Source of the DNA: an uncultured Lachnospiraceae bacterium
GTDB lineage: Bacteria; Bacillota; Clostridia; Lachnospirales; Lachnospiraceae
DNA length: 64,000 bases
Assembly (NCBI GenBank): GCA_947588005.1
Contig: CANPYE010000001.1
Span: 1 to 64,000 of the forward strand
Reading direction: 5' to 3'
Part shown: positions 30,128-39,529 of the stretch, piece by piece
Layout: the number at the start of each line of letters is the position of its first letter
How positions within the stretch are numbered: the first letter of the stretch is position 1
The notes under the pieces: generated by a model
Told to the model about the DNA's origin: nothing
Database searches by the model: none
The model's input: only the letters and a program-made list of their open reading frames with translations
Translations under genes and position numbers: made by a program

Positions 30128-32104
30128 TTAATAAGCCCGTTCCGCAGGCGCTTCCAACGGGTATGCACCCGCTTTTCCGGTATATTTTTCCACAATTGGA
30201 AGAGCGAAAAATACATGTTTTCCACTGGCCCTTCCGGTTATCCCCAGCCGGTATGCGCATTTATCTATAGAAAAGCCTTCCTCCTGCCGTTTAAGATTCA
30301 TCTCCATCATGTCCAGGATCCGCATCTGCAGATCCTGATGATCTGTCAGAAAAAGCAGCAGTTTCAGGTAAGTTTCATAGGCGCAGCCTTTTTCACTTTC
30401 CGTCCGTCCGGGAGAGGCCCCCTCTTTCCCCATCTTCAAAAGCCCTTCCAGCGAAAGCTTCCAATCCTCCCGGTTCTTCCATAATGGTACTCTGCCCCCA
30501 GCGTACAGTGTCCGCAGATCCGCAACGGCTTCTCCCATTGCCCATACGCACATGATAAAGCATGCCGTTATCTCCACCAGAGGCGCCAGCCCGGTTACCC
30601 CCACGATGCCTGCCGCCATCCCTCTCGCTTCATCGCGTTTGGCCGGGTCGGACAAAATATGAATCAGATTCAGTCCCTGCCGTATCAGAAGCAGCTGCGT
30701 CATCGTCTCCTGAAGATTATCCCGGTCGCTTTGCTTTCCCTGAAGCAGGTATTCCAGCTCATACTGCACCTGCTTCTTCTCCTCACTTACGGCATTTGTA
30801 AAAAAATGCCCGCAGTATTCATGGAGCAGCACCCGTTCCACCGGCCCGGGCGCCTGAACGCTCCGGCCTGCCGCGCGATGGGATGGAAGCGCTCCTGCCG
30901 CGATTACTCCCGCCGATACCTGCATATCCGCCGGAAGCACCAGCTCCAAAAGGCTGTTCTGCGCAAGCTTCTTTACCTGCTCCAATAACCCCTTCTTCTC
31001 CGTATCGCCCTCGCTGTACTCCAGCTTCAAGCCGCTCCGTTTATATCCGCTCCAGTGTTCGGCCGCGGCGGCAAGCGACAGCTCCGCGTCCATAGCCGCC
31101 GTCTGCCCGCCGCCTTCCGTCGTTTTCACCGTCTGCCCGTCGCCTTCCTCTGCCGCCTTTTCCGCCCGCCTGGCAGCCTGTCTTGCTTCCTCCCAGGCGA
31201 TTTCCGCGTCACGGACGAGCCCCTCCGTCTGTTTAAGCCTTTCCAGATTCTCCTTCCCCGTCTCAAGCTGCGTCAGAATTTCCCGCCTTCTGACGCCATC
31301 GGCGTCTGTATAATCATGATACGGATTCATCTGTTCTTCGAAAAGCGCCGCCCGATCCCCCTGCCAGCTTTCCGCGGCTTCCGTCAGCGTTCTTTCCGTA
31401 TCCGCAAGCTTCTCCGCAAGCCTTTCCGCCTGCCTCTCATAATTCGCAGCAAGCCCGTCCATCCGCCCTGCTTCCTTACGAAAATCAGATGCGCCGGCCC
31501 GAAATCCCGCCGCGTCGTTGGCTGCCAGCCTGGATGCAATCTCCGCCGCGTATTCCTCCTGACGGCTCACACAATCGACAAGCTTCTCTACCGCCTGCTC
31601 CAGCTTCTGCACTTCCGCAGTCTGCGCGTCGTAAGCCTCCGTCAGTCCTCCGGCGGCGGCCGCCTCGCTGATATCCCGAAGAAATTGTCCGCCGTCGTCC
31701 GGCGAAAGCTCCAGATTTCCCCACACGCCGAACCTCATATAATCCACGATCTCCTGCGCCAGATAATCGCCTCCCTGATCCGCAATGCCTGTCCATTCCG
31801 TAATTTCCACGCTTTTCAGCTCCATCGGGTACCAGTTTTCCACCTCCAGATATTTCTCTGTATAAGACCGCAGCTGATCCGCGGCAGCCTGCCGGGACTC
31901 GCAGGGGAGCCCCAGCACCCGGTACTGCTGCCACAGCCGCCTGTGATAGCGGCTAAACAGACTGTCAAGCGCGCCGCCCACAGCGGTCTGAAAATAATAC
32001 CTCGACCCGGCCGTCCTGACCGATTCCGCCATCACGCAGAGAAGAGCGGCCACACACAGAATACACAAACTTAAAAACACCGTGATCTCTCCTCTGTTCT
32101 TCAT
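30128..32104 (-). CDS. DUF5702-like Tad-locus protein with long coiled-coil region
   Basis: MKNRGEITVFLSLCILCVAALLCVMAESVRTAGSRYYFQTA N terminus; long Glu/Ala coiled coil. Confidence 0.75.
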   Translation of the reverse strand: MKNRGEITVFLSLCILCVAALLCVMAESVRTAGSRYYFQTAVGGALDSLFSRYHRRLWQQYRVLGLPCESRQAAADQLRSYTEKYLEVENWYPMELKSVEITEWTGIADQGGDYLAQEIVDYMRFGVWGNLELSPDDGGQFLRDISEAAAAGGLTEAYDAQTAEVQKLEQAVEKLVDCVSRQEEYAAEIASRLAANDAAGFRAGASDFRKEAGRMDGLAANYERQAERLAEKLADTERTLTEAAESWQGDRAALFEEQMNPYHDYTDADGVRRREILTQLETGKENLERLKQTEGLVRDAEIAWEEARQAARRAEKAAEEGDGQTVKTTEGGGQTAAMDAELSLAAAAEHWSGYKRSGLKLEYSEGDTEKKGLLEQVKKLAQNSLLELVLPADMQVSAGVIAAGALPSHRAAGRSVQAPGPVERVLLHEYCGHFFTNAVSEEKKQVQYELEYLLQGKQSDRDNLQETMTQLLLIRQGLNLIHILSDPAKRDEARGMAAGIVGVTGLAPLVEITACFIMCVWAMGEAVADLRTLYAGGRVPLWKNREDWKLSLEGLLKMGKEGASPGRTESEKGCAYETYLKLLLFLTDHQDLQMRILDMMEMNLKRQEEGFSIDKCAYRLGITGRASGKHVFFALPIVEKYTGKAGAYPLEAPAERAY

Positions 32105-32220
32105 CCTTCCAGTGCTCTCCCCTCTCTTTGCATATCCGTCCGCCGCTTCCCGGCTGTCCGCTCCAGCCTTCTCCCCGGACCGGATCACCCTTTACAATCT
32201 TTCTCCACCGCTTAATACGA

Positions 32221-32400
32221 TCAGTATACTTCTTTCGCAGAACTGTTGATCTGCTTAAAAATAGATTCCAGAAGCGTTGTGATCTGCTTTTTGAATATAA
32301 TGACCAGCCCGATTAAAACTACAAGGATCAGAACGATCTCAATTGTCCCAAGTCCGCTCTCATCTTTCATAAACTCTTTATATTCGTCCCATAATCTCAT
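32221..32400 (-). CDS. Flp1-type IVb pilin (59 aa)
   Basis: MRLWDEYKEFMKDESGLGTIEIVLILVVLIGLVIIFKKQITTLLESIFKQINSSAKEVY; class IV prepilin motif GLGTIE. Confidence 0.88.
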   Translation of the reverse strand: MRLWDEYKEFMKDESGLGTIEIVLILVVLIGLVIIFKKQITTLLESIFKQINSSAKEVY

Positions 32401-32453
32401 TATCTTCTCCTCCTGTTTCCGTTCCTTTTCTATTCTGAATCGCAGTTCTTTTC

Positions 32454-33680
32454 TTACTGCATCGACAGCATCGCCGGAACCATAATGATCACCATCACGA
32501 CCAGAAGCAGCAGCATAAGCGGCAGCATCAGTTTCGTCCCGGCTTCTTCGCCAAGCCTTCTGGCTATGGTTTTTTGTTGTTCCCACGCGGACTCCATCTC
32601 CTGATGCAGAAGCTGCGTCAGGTTCTTCGTTCCAGTCCGCCTGTTCTGTTCCAGAAGACTGCTCAGCTTCAGATATTGCTGCAGGCCGCACCTCCTGCCG
32701 AACTGTGCAATCGCCTGTCCTTCCGGAACTCCGCACTGCATCTGCGACTGGGCATCTGCCATCTCCTCATAGGCCGGCCGTTCGGATACACGTCCCTCCT
32801 GCCGGCGTTTTTCATAACTCTGCACGATTCGTTCCCATGCACGCGGTACCGTAAGCCCCGCTCCGACAAACACCATCAGCTGATATACCACATCCGCGTA
32901 ATCGATCTGCAGCTGCTGCCGGCGTCTTTTTTTTTCGTCTTCTCCCCTGCTTTTGTCGCGGGCATAGAAGAGCACCGCCAGCAGGATCCCGAGAAACGGG
33001 ATCGCTTCATAACCGCCATTCTCCTGATAATACCGCAGTCTCCGCCCTTCATAGGTCTCCGGCAGTTTTACCGCCGTTTCCGTCAGGGTTGTCTCGCTCT
33101 CCCTTTGGATCGCCTCTCCAACGGCTGCTGCCAGCCGTTCCGCCTGCGTGAGCGTCCTGGGATATACCGTCACTGCCAAAGCCCGTTCCGCCTGATGCAC
33201 TCCGTCGCTCAGCTTCACCGTCAGCCAGACAGACGCGCCTTCTTCCGGACAGTCCGTATCCTGAACCGTCCCATAAGAGTCCAGTATCTCCGGCGCGTCG
33301 CTGTACCATTCCGCAGTAATGCCGCCATCAAATGAATCCGGCAGCGCAAGATCCGTCTCTACCCGTGACAGACTCTCGTTCTCTCCGCGGATCCGGTCCG
33401 GAAGCGTATCCAGAATCCCCCCAAATATCCTTTCCGCCTCCGCATCCGTATACTGGCGCGCCGGAATGTCCACCTGACAGGCGAGCGGCTCGTCCGCTAA
33501 TCCTTCCACCATAAACTCATACGTCGTCGTCCCCTCCCCATACTCTCCCCGCTCCAGATATCCCCCGGATACGTCGTCAGCCGCTGCCAGGCCGCTGACG
33601 ATCACGCCATAGAGCAGGAACCCACCCGCAACGCATAGAATCTGTACCTTCCATTTTCTCCAAAGCTTCGCTGCCTTCAT
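32454..33680 (-). CDS. Type II secretion system F-domain (TadC-like) protein with large N-terminal extracytoplasmic domain
   Basis: C-terminal T2SSF segment; start ATG 33680 preceded by ggggagatgga RBS. Confidence 0.8.
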   Translation of the reverse strand: MKAAKLWRKWKVQILCVAGGFLLYGVIVSGLAAADDVSGGYLERGEYGEGTTTYEFMVEGLADEPLACQVDIPARQYTDAEAERIFGGILDTLPDRIRGENESLSRVETDLALPDSFDGGITAEWYSDAPEILDSYGTVQDTDCPEEGASVWLTVKLSDGVHQAERALAVTVYPRTLTQAERLAAAVGEAIQRESETTLTETAVKLPETYEGRRLRYYQENGGYEAIPFLGILLAVLFYARDKSRGEDEKKRRRQQLQIDYADVVYQLMVFVGAGLTVPRAWERIVQSYEKRRQEGRVSERPAYEEMADAQSQMQCGVPEGQAIAQFGRRCGLQQYLKLSSLLEQNRRTGTKNLTQLLHQEMESAWEQQKTIARRLGEEAGTKLMLPLMLLLLVVMVIIMVPAMLSMQ

Positions 33681-33683
33681 GTT

Positions 33684-33805
33684 CCATCTCCCCAATCTTA
33701 AGCATTTTTCGCCGGCCGCTTCGTTTCCCCCTATATTCAAGCGATTTCCCGCCGGCCTCTCCGCGTTCCCCCTATACTCAAGCGGTTTCCCGCCGGCCGC
33801 CGGTC
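33684..33805. repeat. Degenerate 41-bp direct repeats (two clear, one diverged copy) between TadB and TadC genes
   Basis: ttccccctatattcaagcgatttcccgccggcc (33725) and ttccccctatactcaagcggtttcccgccggcc (33766), 41 bp apart. Confidence 0.82.
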
Positions 33806-33811
33806 ATGCCC

Positions 33812-34534
33812 CTACGCCACCGAAATATCCAGAATCCGCTTTGCCAGCCGGCAGGCCAGCAGATACACGGCCAGACATGCCGTCATGATCAGCCTTCCGA
33901 ACGCCGTCGTATACATCATGTCAAAGAAGCCGGGCGAAGTGCCGTCAATATAAATGATCATCAGAAACGGCATGGCATTCATCACCTTCTGTTCAAACTG
34001 TTTCGATGTCGTCAGCGTCCGTATCTCCTCCTTAACGGCAAACCGGTCGTCCATGACCTGCACCGTATGAGCGATGACCGGCACCAGCTGTCCCCCGCTT
34101 CTCTTGGCGATCTGGAAAATCCTCGCAAAATTCTCAATCTCCTGCAGCCCGCTGCGCCCGGCGAAATCATTCATCAGCTCCTCCACCGGCCGGTTCATCT
34201 TCATCTGCCGGACCATATTGGACAGCTCCCGGCACATCATTGCGCCGGATCCGTACATCAGCTCCATCTCTCTTTCCGCGGACGCGATGGCGTTCTCCAC
34301 GGACAGCCCTGCGTTCAGCGATGTGGAAATGATCTGGATCGCCTCTTTGAACTGGATCTCCAGCTGCCTCAGCCGCTTTTCCTGCCGGATCTCCCGCATA
34401 TAGGGCGGCATGTACACGAAGGCCGGAACAAGCAGCAGAAAAAATATGATCCAACTCCGGTAAAAGGCATACGATACAAGCCCGGCGAGTCCCGCTCCCG
34501 CTGCCAATGCTTCCGCCCATTCCAGCGCGTTCAT
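33812..34534 (-). CDS. Type II secretion system F family protein (TadB-like)
   Basis: QFKEAIQIISTSLNAGLSVENAIASAEREMELMYG...RIFQIAKRSGGQLVPVI. ORF open to 34723; start inferred near 34534-34610. Confidence 0.85.
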   Translation of the reverse strand: MNALEWAEALAAGAGLAGLVSYAFYRSWIIFFLLLVPAFVYMPPYMREIRQEKRLRQLEIQFKEAIQIISTSLNAGLSVENAIASAEREMELMYGSGAMMCRELSNMVRQMKMNRPVEELMNDFAGRSGLQEIENFARIFQIAKRSGGQLVPVIAHTVQVMDDRFAVKEEIRTLTTSKQFEQKVMNAMPFLMIIYIDGTSPGFFDMMYTTAFGRLIMTACLAVYLLACRLAKRILDISVA

Positions 34535-34610
34535 TTGATACCGACTGTAGTCGGCGGCGCCGCTCGTCCCGCCTTTCTTCTCTGGCGCTCCGGCGTAATC
34601 ATCCCTCGCG

Positions 34611-35873
34611 TCATTCCTCCCCTGCGTCCTGCAGTTTCCGCCGGTTTTCAAGTTCCCCGCATTTCTTAAGCTCCCCGTCTTCAAACTGATAGAGTGTATG
34701 GAGCCCGATCTCGCCATCCTCATACCCCTTCACCTCCACGATCCACAGAACCTTTCGGCTTTTATCCTTGATCCGCCCCAAATGGATCAAAATATCCAGC
34801 GCCGACGCGATCTGACTGCGGATAGCCGTCAGAGGCAGATTCGCGCCCATAAGCACCATCGTCTCCAGGCGGGCCAGCATGTCCCGCGGACTGTTCCCAT
34901 GCGCGCTTGAAATTCCTCCATCGTGACCGGTGTTATACGAACTAAGGAGCTCAAGCGCCTCTTTTCCTCTTACTTCCCCCACAATGATCCTGCTGGGATT
35001 CATCCGCAGCGACGCCCGGATCAGATCCCCGATGCCGATAGCCCCTTCCCCCTGGGAATTAGCCGCGCGGGTCTCCATCCGCACCAGATTCTGCACATGC
35101 TGTATCTGCAGCTCCGCCGAATCTTCAATGGTGACCACTCTCTCATCCTCCGGTATGTACGCTGACAGGGCATTCAGAAATGTTGTTTTTCCGGAGTTCG
35201 TTCCGCCGCTTACAAAAATGTTGTATCCCGCACGCACCAGCTTCTTTAAAAACTCCGCCGCTTCCCGGCTCAGTGTGCCGCTTTCGACCATCATATCCAT
35301 GGTAATGACCCGCGGGAACTTCCGGATGGTCATGACCGGTCCGTCCAGGGATACGGGCGGCAGCACCACATGGACGCGGGATCCGTCCTCCAGCCTGGCA
35401 TCCGCGATCGGAGAAGCCACATTCACCACCCGGTTGACACGGCTGACTACCTGTTGAATCATGTCCTCCAGCTGCTCATCTGATTCAAACCCGTAATCCC
35501 ACCGGTGCATCAGACCCTTTTCCTCCACGAAAATATTCTCCCGGCCATTGATCATTACCTCCGTGATATCCGGATTATCCATGACCTGCTGCAGCACATC
35601 CAGCCTGCGAAACGAATTGAACAAAGATGTCCGCAGCTGCAGCCGTTCCTTTAAAGGCAGGTATTCCCGCTCCGCCAGTTCCATGATATGCCTGTCGATC
35701 ACCTCGCAGAGTTCGCTGTCGTTTATCTGCCTGACGCCGTTTATTTCCTCCCGGATCGCTTCTCTGAGCCTTTGCCGGATTCCTTTTTCCGGCCGTGCGG
35801 CGTCTTGCTGCGCGGGTTCCGCCTTTCCTTCCGAAACCGGCTCTCTCATGCTTCCATGCTTCCAGACGCTCAT
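34611..35873 (-). CDS. cpaF: CpaF/TadA-type secretion ATPase
   Basis: NIFVSGGTNSGKTTFLNALSAYIPEDERVVTIEDSAELQI...GEVRGKEALELL...HGNSPRDML. Confidence 0.93.
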   Translation of the reverse strand: MSVWKHGSMREPVSEGKAEPAQQDAARPEKGIRQRLREAIREEINGVRQINDSELCEVIDRHIMELAEREYLPLKERLQLRTSLFNSFRRLDVLQQVMDNPDITEVMINGRENIFVEEKGLMHRWDYGFESDEQLEDMIQQVVSRVNRVVNVASPIADARLEDGSRVHVVLPPVSLDGPVMTIRKFPRVITMDMMVESGTLSREAAEFLKKLVRAGYNIFVSGGTNSGKTTFLNALSAYIPEDERVVTIEDSAELQIQHVQNLVRMETRAANSQGEGAIGIGDLIRASLRMNPSRIIVGEVRGKEALELLSSYNTGHDGGISSAHGNSPRDMLARLETMVLMGANLPLTAIRSQIASALDILIHLGRIKDKSRKVLWIVEVKGYEDGEIGLHTLYQFEDGELKKCGELENRRKLQDAGEE

Positions 35874-36877
35874 TTCCACGGCTCTCCTTTCAGAAGCTTC
35901 CTCACGTAATCTCCCAGTTCGCTCCACAGGATCTGTTCCAGGTAATCGCCGCTCCGCTTCAGATTCTCCCGAAATGGCAGTTTTATCCGCCGGATACGTT
36001 CCGCCACCCTCTGACGCCCGGTCGTGTTCAAATACGCGCTGAACTCCTTAAGCTTCGCCGCCGACACTTCGTCGTCCAGCACCGGCATATAGATCACATC
36101 ACAGCATTCCAGAACCGGCGTCAGGTTCCGGCCAGGTCTTCCAACATCCACCACCACATATTCATAACCGCATTCCGAAGCCAGCTTCTCGATCAGCTGC
36201 CCGGCCTCGTCGCCGCTCATCTGCTCCAGGTCCTCCGGATACCGGACCGGCGCGATATAATCCATATCCTTCCATGTGTAGACCAGGCTGCGCAGCCGCA
36301 CCACATTAAAGCTTCCCTGCCGCAGATAATAGAGCACGTCCGACAGATCGTTCTTCTGCTCGCCCCCGATGATCTGCTGCAGGCCTGAAAATTCTTCGAA
36401 TCCGACATAGATCGTCTTGCCCTCCCGGGCAAGCTGCTGTCCCAGAAGCAGAGCCATGGAAGTTTTGAAGCACCGGCCCACCGGCGAATAGACCCCCAGG
36501 ATCCTGGCCCTCTGTCCCAGCACCATGAACATCTTCTCCGAAGGCCGGTCGCAATATTTTGCCATTACTTCCCGGATCACACTGTCCGCAGACTGATACT
36601 TATAGACGGCCGGATAGTCCGTCTCCGTCACCGATATCACGTCTCCCTCCGCCAGCGTCACCACAGAATTTGCCTCGATGCCGTTTACATCCTCCCGCGG
36701 CACCATGTCGCTGATCAGCAGGATCTCGATCCGATGCCTGCCCGCAAACTCGCGCAGCAGCTCCAGGGATGTGAACGGCACTACCGTAAACGGCACCTTC
36801 TCCTTCTGATTCACCACGTCGGCAAACCGCTGGGCATATTCGCGGTCCACATCGTAAACCGCCATGATCTTCTCCAT
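35870..36877 (-). CDS. CpaE/TadZ-like ATPase (atypical Walker A)
   Basis: Position in Tad operon; GVYSPVGRCFKTSMALLLGQQLA; YVVVDVGRPGRNLTPVLECCDVIYMPV. Confidence 0.82.
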   Translation of the reverse strand: MEKIMAVYDVDREYAQRFADVVNQKEKVPFTVVPFTSLELLREFAGRHRIEILLISDMVPREDVNGIEANSVVTLAEGDVISVTETDYPAVYKYQSADSVIREVMAKYCDRPSEKMFMVLGQRARILGVYSPVGRCFKTSMALLLGQQLAREGKTIYVGFEEFSGLQQIIGGEQKNDLSDVLYYLRQGSFNVVRLRSLVYTWKDMDYIAPVRYPEDLEQMSGDEAGQLIEKLASECGYEYVVVDVGRPGRNLTPVLECCDVIYMPVLDDEVSAAKLKEFSAYLNTTGRQRVAERIRRIKLPFRENLKRSGDYLEQILWSELGDYVRKLLKGEPWK

Positions 36878-36931
36878 AAAGTCCCCCCTCACGCATCAAT
36901 CTGTATTTCCTATAGTTTCTTTTCCGCCCGG

Positions 36932-37466
36932 TCACACACCCCACAGCAGATACCCCGCATACCCAACAAACAGACAAAAAGCAAACGGTATTACCACACC
37001 ATACCCGTCGCACTCCGCCCTGTAGTATGGCACGATCTCTTTTGTCAGGAACAGCCGCCCGAAATAGGCAAGCAGATAATTGAGACGCTGCCGCAGATTT
37101 CTCTGAAAAAGCAGCTTTACAAGGGCAAGACATGCCCCTACAACGCATCCATATGCAATCGCCTTAAGACCGCTTCCCCACCCCAGGAAGCCGGCCATAA
37201 CGGCCATCAGCTTGATATCCCCCGCGCCTACCATCCGGAGTATGTAAAGCGGGAACAGTACCGCGGTATACGCCGATATCCGAAGAAGGTAGCCTCCTAC
37301 GGCCTGGCCCGCATACCCGGTCTCCGCATCCAGCGCCACAAGCGCCAGTCCGATGAAAAAACCGGCCAGAATCCACAGGTTCGGGATCCGGCGATCCCGG
37401 ATATCCGTAAAGGCGCTGCCAAGCAGAATGACCAGAAGAAGCCCTCTGCGCGCAAAAATACCGCAT
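36932..37466 (-). CDS. A24 prepilin peptidase (CpaA/TadV), probable start-proximal frameshift or non-AUG start
   Basis: Continuous homologous frame GLLLVILLGSAFTDIRDRRIPNLWILAGFFIGLALVALDAETGY...MVGAGDIKLMA extends upstream of the annotated ATG (37339) to about 37457 but lacks an in-frame ATG/GTG/TTG. Confidence 0.75.
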
Positions 37467-37775
37467 CACCCCCTTGAATCCTTATCGCTTTCGGAATCAA
37501 TGCCCGATCAGGGCGGTAAAAAATATGAATGCTTTTGAATAAAACTGACTGATGTTGAGTGGTTATCATTATAACCCATTGCGGAAAAACTTCAATGGTC
37601 AAATTAGCCAAAAATCGCCTCAAAATTTCTACACCGGAATTTTTCCGTATTTTGGTCGCAGAACCTTCTCACTTATACATTGACCAAAACGTCGGAAAAT
37701 GGTAAACTAATCGTGTGCATATTTTTCCCATTTCCCAGAAATACTAGAATTATCAATTTCCGGGAGATGACAAGA

Positions 37776-38006
37776 ATGATTTTATGGAAAAAACGGCGCG
37801 AAGCGCTGGCCGGTCTAAAACGGCAGGAATTAAGGACACAGATCGAAAATACAAGACATACCATCGATTCCGTCCGCAACCACTTCGAGCAGGAGGTGGA
37901 TCCGACGCTGATCGACTGCTGTATCTACGAGCTGAACGCCGCCCAGCTGCGGTACCAGTTTCTGCTGCGGCAATTTAAAGACTTGGAAGGCGTGAGCTAT
38001 TATTGA
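37776..38006 (+). CDS. DUF2508 (YaaL-like) family protein
   Basis: MILWKKRREALAGL...IDCCIYELNAAQLRYQFLLRQFKDLEGVSYY. Confidence 0.78.
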   Translation: MILWKKRREALAGLKRQELRTQIENTRHTIDSVRNHFEQEVDPTLIDCCIYELNAAQLRYQFLLRQFKDLEGVSYY

Positions 38007-38187
38007 GTTACATCTGACACTCAGAGTTTGGCACTTTTCACTGTCAGCCGATCAGTCTGGTGTCATACTGTATCCTGCGCCTGCCGGATCAGGTGCTGCA
38101 GTATCCTGAACCGCCCATGGCCAGGCCGCTGAACTTGCGGCGCCGCGCGCCCGCACAACTACACAATTTCGGAGGACATTCCATATT

Positions 38188-39525
38188 ATGAGCACCTGGT
38201 ATGACCAAGCTGTCTTCTACCATATTTACCCGCTGGGGCTGACCGGCGCGCCGAAGCAGAACCCGCCTGAGGAGCCGATAGTCCACCGTTTCGACGAACT
38301 GATCCGCTGGATCCCTCATATCCGCGCGATGAACTGCAGCGCCGTCTACATCGGCCCCTTATTCGAATCGTCCGGCCACGGTTACGACACCCGCGATTAT
38401 AAGCAGGTGGACCGCCGCCTGGGCGACAATAATGATTTTAAAAAATTCGTCCGCCTCTGCCACGACGCCGGCATCAAGGTCGTGGTGGACGGCGTCTTCA
38501 ACCATACGGGCCGCGAATTTTTCGCCTTCCGCGATATTCAGGAGAAGCGCGATGCGTCCCCGTACAAGGACTGGTACAAGGGCGTGAATTTCGGCTGGGG
38601 AAGCCCCTTCGGCGACCCGTTCGGCTACGAGGCCTGGCAGGGACATTATGAACTTCCCTGCCTAAATCCCTGGAACCCTCAGGTGCGCGAATACATTTTC
38701 GATGTGATCCGCTTCTGGATCAACGAATTCGATATCGACGGCATCCGCCTGGACTGCGCCAACGTGCTAGACTTTGATTTTATGAAGGAAATGCGCTGGC
38801 GCACCGCGCAGATGAAGCCGGATTTCTGGCTCATGGGCGAAGTGATCCACGGCGAATACGCCCGCTGGGTGAATCCGGAGATGCTTCACTCCGTAACCAA
38901 TTACGAACTACATAAGGGACTGTATTCCGGCCACAACGACCACAACTATTTCGAGATCGCCCACACCATAAGGCGTCTTGCACAGGTGGCGGACCGGCTT
39001 TACACCTTCGTAGACAACCACGACGAGGACCGCCTGGCAAGCAAACTGCGGGACAGGGCCCAGCTGTATTCGGTCTATACCCTGCTCTACACGCTGCCGG
39101 GTATTCCATCCATCTATTATGGAAGCGAGTGGGCTATCGAGGGCCAGCGCACAAGAGAAAGCGACGACGCCCTGCGGCCCTGTATCGCAATTGCCGGCGA
39201 GGCGCAGCTTCACAATGATCTGACCGATTATATCGCGAAGCTGGGGCGGATCCATCTGGACAACGACGCTCTCCACGGCGGCCGCTACCAGGAACTGACG
39301 CTGACCACGCGCCAGTACTCCTTCGCCCGTTTCGGCAGCGGTCAGGTCATTCTGACCGCAGTGAATAACGATGAGAATCCGGCTGAGATGTATGTGCCGG
39401 TACCGATTAACGGTTCGGAAGCCGTTGACCTCATAAACGGAATCACCTTCCCCGTCTCTGACGGGCACATTCACATCACAGTCGCGGGCGGCAGGGGTGC
39501 CGTCCTGAAGATCAAGGGGGTATAA
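38188..39525 (+). CDS. GH13 alpha-amylase family glycosidase
   Basis: KVVVDGVFNHTGREF, DGIRLDCANVLD, LMGEVIHG, TFVDNHDEDR. Confidence 0.93.
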   Translation: MSTWYDQAVFYHIYPLGLTGAPKQNPPEEPIVHRFDELIRWIPHIRAMNCSAVYIGPLFESSGHGYDTRDYKQVDRRLGDNNDFKKFVRLCHDAGIKVVVDGVFNHTGREFFAFRDIQEKRDASPYKDWYKGVNFGWGSPFGDPFGYEAWQGHYELPCLNPWNPQVREYIFDVIRFWINEFDIDGIRLDCANVLDFDFMKEMRWRTAQMKPDFWLMGEVIHGEYARWVNPEMLHSVTNYELHKGLYSGHNDHNYFEIAHTIRRLAQVADRLYTFVDNHDEDRLASKLRDRAQLYSVYTLLYTLPGIPSIYYGSEWAIEGQRTRESDDALRPCIAIAGEAQLHNDLTDYIAKLGRIHLDNDALHGGRYQELTLTTRQYSFARFGSGQVILTAVNNDENPAEMYVPVPINGSEAVDLINGITFPVSDGHIHITVAGGRGAVLKIKGV

Positions 39526-39529
39526 GAAC

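Noticed and set aside
31055-34669. Large plus-strand ORFs (31055-32074, 32574-33335, 33806-34669)
   Set aside because: Antisense to Tad operon genes with recognisable motifs.
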